In this document: in pieces, positions 52,927 through 64,000 of the stretch | How the letters are laid out: each line of letters starts with the position of its first letter | Numbering within the stretch: the stretch's first letter is position 1 | DNA from: Litomosoides sigmodontis | Taxonomy: Eukaryota; Nematoda; Chromadorea; Rhabditida; Onchocercidae | NCBI GenBank assembly: GCA_963070105.1 | Contig: OY718806.1 | Location: forward strand, 3,865,865-3,929,864 | Length of the DNA stretch: 64,000 nucleotides | Direction: 5' to 3' | Translations under genes and position numbers: made by a program | Notes under the pieces: model-generated | Databases searched by the model: none | What the model was told of the DNA's origin: nothing | What the model saw: only the letters and a program-made list of their open reading frames with translations

Positions 52927-55756
52927 CTTGTAAGAAAACTTTCGGCAGAGAAAATCAAAAATTTTTATTTTTCTCACGTTGACCCTTCGCGTTTGAAAAA
53001 TTGAAATTTTCTGGTTATCAGATACATACCAAACCTGAAGATATGTGACGCTGATGTTTTTGCTGAACATTCATGAACAAGAAAACTGTATTGCTCAATT
53101 ACGTAACGTAGCAACATCAGAAGTCGAACTTAAACTTTAAATTCACTCCCCAATGTAGCTATTTGCCGTAAGGACTGGGAGATAGAAACACTTGCAAAGA
53201 AGCGATATAAGTAATAAGGCTATCAAATTGGAAAAAACAAAGGTATAGAATGTTGATGTGGGGAGCGTTATCTAAGAAATAGCGAAATATTAGGGACCTA
53301 ATAACAAGGAAGGTACAAACCACTTTTCTTCCTTCATTATTTTTGCAATTCTGAATTCCTGTCAAGAGATGGTTCAAAAAAGATGTGAACAACCGTTAGA
53401 AAGTCGTTACATAATTGGGGAAGAAGAAAATACAAATATACTTGAAATAGAAAAAGCGCTACATTTGAACAACAAGATCATAGATGGCTTGCAGAAGGGA
53501 ATGGAAATGCGGTAGAAACAGTGGCGATCATAGAAGAATGACCAACAAAACAGTGGCACTAATTGGAAATAGTCCTAACGAAATAGTCGGTGGAAAGTTC
53601 CTCAACGGAAAACAAAAAAGAATTTTGCAGAAATCAAATTCCCAACTAGCATTGGTTCAGCGATCAAATCCGGGAAGTGGATAAATGAGCGAAGATGCTA
53701 ACTAGGCTACCGATATGCGATAAATAAATGAATTGCTGATCTAGTCGATGGCTTTCGCTAAAAGAAGATGAAGTTAAAGGAATGAAATTGGTCGAAGATG
53801 AGATGAGGGTAGTAGGCCTAAACAAGGAAAAGGCATTAGGCTAATGGCAATTAAGTAGTTGTTACAGGATGATGAGGTGACACGCGATGGATTCATCCAG
53901 AAAGACACCGAGGAAGCACATCTCACACCTGCATAAGCAATCATCCATTTTATTTATAACTTCATCAACTATTCCTTCCTAGACGAAGAACGTATTTACC
54001 AATATAGCGCAACATAAATACTCCTCCTATCCCGGATTTCCAAGGTTCATGTGTAGGTGTGTAAGAGCGCCCACCAGTTTGTTATATCTTTCCTGAAAAT
54101 TACCTCATTTCCTCCTTTCCACTCACTTTCATTTGTATCACTACACAATCAACAGTCCTTGTCGTCACGCGATAACTCTAATAAATTAATTATTTATGTG
54201 ATAGTTACCGATAAAATCAAGCTTACTTTTGTGATTTATGTTTGCTTAAAGAAAGACCAATAACAAATTCTAACTATCGTATGCTTTCCAAACTATGCAA
54301 TTCATCACCATTCAGTCCTGTTCTAAACAGAAAAATTAGTAAAATAACATTCGTGCCATTATTTCATCCTAAAACCAGAAGGTTCAATTGCCATAAAAAA
54401 AGCAACAAGCAACTCCAACACTAGTCATTTCAAAAAATAAATTTAAGCAACAAGAATAGCTTGTCGCATATGCTCTATAGAAAGGACAAGAATAAGTGTA
54501 ACAGAAATACAAAACTTTGCAATGAAAATTAAGAGAAGAAACTAATTAAAGGTTAGAGGATTGTTCCGCAACAACAACAACAATAACAACACCAACACCA
54601 ACAATAAAATACCATTTGAAAAAAAGAATTATGAGTGCCGCAAATGAACATCTAACAATTTACTGCCCAATCTGACGGGAAGAAAAATAAGGAACAAAGA
54701 CGATGAATGTTCATTTTTTGAAATGCTTTTATAATGCATATTTATTTAATAATGCTCGCCTCCCTTATCCCTTTTTTCTACTGATTGAAATGACAGAAAA
54801 TTGAAATTGAAGGGTTACATGTCAAGTTACCATCAGCTTTTTGAAATTTATTGAAAACTGTCGTAAGGTTAAGGCCGAATCGAATTATCAATAGGCATCG
54901 GGAAATATTCCATTTCTTGTTTTTCTGCTATTAATATTAATAATATCCAAATCCTGCGTTATCTGACGAGTCTTTTTGCACTAATCATTTGGTTAAAAAA
55001 AAACTTCGATAGGAATTCGAGCTACTGAAAAATTGTATGTTTTAGTTAAACTAACAAGTGAAATGCCACATGTCAATGAAGGTATCAAAAACTGGAGAAA
55101 AAAAGTAAAGGTTTACAAATCAAACATAGATATAGTCCAACGTTACTTTATAGCTCAGATGATGAATGGATGAAAATCAAATATAAGTGGTACTAGAATG
55201 AATAAGAAAATATTCCATCCAGTATTTTTGTAAACAACCTAAATTGTATAAGCGCTGAGTCCCTCGTCCCCTCTATCCTCTCCTCCCTTGTTTGAATAAT
55301 AGCTATTCTTAATGAATGGCATCATACATGTGTAAAATGGTCTGTTATCGCTTTTATATTGAGAATGAATAGGATAGCTGAAGAGAATTGATGGAGGTGT
55401 TATCCATTATGGTGTTAATCATGTTCACCATTTCAATGAAGCCGTTCCTCCTCCACTCACTCCATTCATTTCTTTCATCTGAACTCTGCGGCTCCGAAAC
55501 TTTTGAGAAACTCTTCCTATTCCGTTAATGCTAATTTACAGCAGCAAACGTTTGGCATTGAGAAGTCGCGCCTTTCTTCAATGCAAAAGATCTTCGTTCC
55601 AGCAGTCAATTAATTAGTTACGCTTTTGGTCATCTAATCTCACCGTACGGCACGATGGCTCATGTCACAGCGTTGCAGAAATTTCTAACCGGCACCATAA
55701 AAGAAGGATGGTAACGTTACGAGTAAGAAGCGTACATGTAATGGGTTGGACTGTGG
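52927..55756. other. Region upstream of the SoxD gene, no recognised gene
   Basis: It should contain the SoxD promoter. A 66-codon frame at 53484-53684 (+) starts with ATG but has no known features. An imperfect AAC-type run lies at 54569-54606. No exon chain was found. Confidence 0.45.
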
Positions 55757-57707
55757 ATGATACTCGACCTGAGGTTGAAGAGCTTTCTTTCTACACAAGC
55801 TTTTCTCATTTGCTCAACAAGTTTAAACAGCGTTATCACTGTTAAAATAAGACTGAAAAATTGGAAGAATGGAAAACTTAAAAGTAAGCAAAATGCAACT
55901 GTTCCACCGAACGGTACATCTAAGCATGAAAAAAACGAGAATATGACAGAAATAAAAGACGGGCTCAACGGCTTTGTAAGAAAACTCTTACATTTTGATA
56001 TTTGAAATTGAAGTGATGCGGCATATTCGTAAGTTTTCTAGGTTAGCTCACATAAATTAATGGAGATATTGCTATTTACTTTGGTAGGAAAATAATTACT
56101 AAATTTCGGCAAATTCTAAACCAGCTCGAGTACACCTCTTTTTTAAAGTTCTAATTTCACGTATTGCTAAAATTAAGTGAGCTTTCAGCTGCAGGTACTG
56201 TTGTCTACAATGTCTCATTTTCAAGTATTTTCAGTCTTATGAGTTTGTTAGTGATGAAAAAAGCAAGTTTGCCCGTATTTCAGACAGTAATTGACATCAT
56301 TTTGAATATCTTCTCCCTTCTAATTCCAATTAAATTTATTATTTAATACCGAATGTAATGTACGTAATGAGGAAAAAGAATCTTTTTGATAATACGGCAA
56401 GGATTAATGATTCGAAAACAGATACGCACACAGATAGTAACTTGAACAATTTTGATATTTCTTGCAAAACCTTCCTGAAATCATTTCTTTTCAGACGGTA
56501 TACCTTATCTTGAAGCCTTAGAAAATCTAAAAAAAAAAGTGATAGAAATTAATTTCATTAAAATGTGAAAAGCTGATGTGTGTGTGTGTGTGTGATTGGG
56601 ATTGGTGGGAGAAATGTGGGAACAAATGATATATTCATTGTTTTGGTCGGGGCTTTCGGATGAGTGTCCGATTAAACAAGGAAGGGTCTGTTCGTAAAGG
56701 GGTAAAAGGGAAGAGGAGCAACAATGCTTAGTTTATATGTATAGCTCTAAGAGAAGAGGGCATTCGCAAGGAGGGCACAACTTTGGATGAATTGATGATA
56801 AAACACGAGGTGTTCCACATTTCTAACAATCTTTCTAATTCTTGCTAATTAATCACTTTCACATAGATTTTCAAAACATCTTTTCTCCACTTTCTAACTG
56901 TGTTGCACTATTGCTTATTGTATCGCTTCATTCAGTCAAAAACAATTGCCCACAAGCGCCACACAATATCAACAATTTCAGAATCACACCTTTGTGCATT
57001 TCGAAGTTTTACGAATTTTAGAAAAAAAAAAACAAAGAGAGGTGACTGTAATTTGATGAAATTTGCAAAATCATTTTCACCATATCTATCTGCTCTTTCA
57101 TTTCATAAAATTTCTCTCTTCAATCTTCGGTAGTAATTGGAATGACGGCTTCTATGAAACATTCGTGATGTATAAAGAGCTTTCCAGAAAAAATCTATAT
57201 GCAAACAATATATGGTAACTTAAATTGCAATATGCAATGTTTTTTTAAGACGGGCCTTTCAGAACTATTTTGTTTCACCTGAATTTTACGGCTTAGTACT
57301 AAGTAATGGCGTTGGAGAGTCCAATTTATCTTCCATTCCATCTCTGAAAGCTCGTCTAGTTCCTCCTGACTTTTCAAATTACTCAACATTCAGTGATATC
57401 TCTCCAACGAACACCGTATCAAACCGGAAGTGATGATGATACACCACATCCTCAAACATACAATAACATTGTTCTTAAGTGGTATAATGAAGTTTTTTGT
57501 TCCTGCTTGTATAGCGGAATGAATCATGCTAACTGGGAAACGGAAAATGGAAGAATGCTGTTTTCCGTTGAGGATGATCGTATCACCACTGTCCGACTCC
57601 AAGCATTTTCCTCTAATGACTTGATACTAAAATTAAAAACTGTATATCAGCTATTCTATAGATGTGTCGGTCCTTTTTTCAAAATAACGTTATGTGAGAA
57701 GAACTAA
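55757..57707 (+). CDS. Candidate three-exon gene of unknown function
   Basis: Two exons join cleanly: 57263-57429 (preceded by CCTTTCAG) and 57515-57707 (preceded by TTGTATAG), with an 86-base GT-AG intron in matching phase. They encode GVGESNLSSIPSLKARLVPP..., FSDISPTNTVSNRN and then WETENGRMLFSVEDDRITTV, RLQAFSSNDLILKLK. A possible first exon is 55757-55975 (KIRLKNWKNGKLKSKQNATV, ending in a GTAAGA donor in matching phase), giving 192 residues. An alternative overlapping reading at 55708-55842 (GWTVDDTRPEVEELSFY) competes for the same DNA, so the 5' end is unreliable. I do not recognise the protein. Open frames on the opposite strand (57195-57602) overlap it and weaken the case. Confidence 0.35.

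Positions 57708-64000
<6,293 letters not shown>

Overview
The window is nuclear DNA from a nematode. It is AT-rich, the genes are split by many short GT-AG introns, and most 3' splice sites read TTTCAG or close to it. The gene set (a SoxD factor of the EGL-13 type, choline dehydrogenase, SERAC1, DM13 proteins) is animal. A clade III (spirurid or filarial) worm would fit the base composition and intron style, but that placement is inference. I saw no tRNA, rRNA, transposon, CRISPR array or bacterial insert.

Layout from left to right: (1) sequence without a recognisable gene, broken by a perfect 1,074-bp ATT array (2433-3506). (2) A SERAC1-type serine hydrolase on + (6573-9306), convergent with a 14-exon mitochondrial choline dehydrogenase on - (10131-13536). 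(3) A poorly defined stretch with conflicting open frames (13.5-16.9 kb). (4) A HAD-family phosphatase on - (16904-about 19160) with a likely GC-AG intron. (5) A gene-poor gap, then a secreted two-DM13-domain protein on + (23935-28813). (6) About 10.6 kb without a gene, then a second DM13 gene of Skeletor-like architecture on + (39456-43833). (7) A SoxD/EGL-13 transcription factor on - (45446-52926), convergent with the previous gene, with a near-perfect hairpin in one intron. (8) A gene-poor right end with one candidate unrecognised gene on + (about 55757-57707) and a second perfect ATT array (60210-60470, 87 copies).

The genes do not form an operon or a single pathway. SERAC1 and choline dehydrogenase both act in mitochondria-linked phospholipid and choline metabolism, but they converge tail to tail and there is no sign of co-regulation. 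The two DM13 genes are the most interesting pair. The 39-kb gene keeps a cysteine near the end of each DM13 domain, whereas the 24-kb gene has lost it in both domains. Exon boundaries below were worked out by hand from splice consensus and reading phase; where phase fails to close or a choice is open, this is stated.
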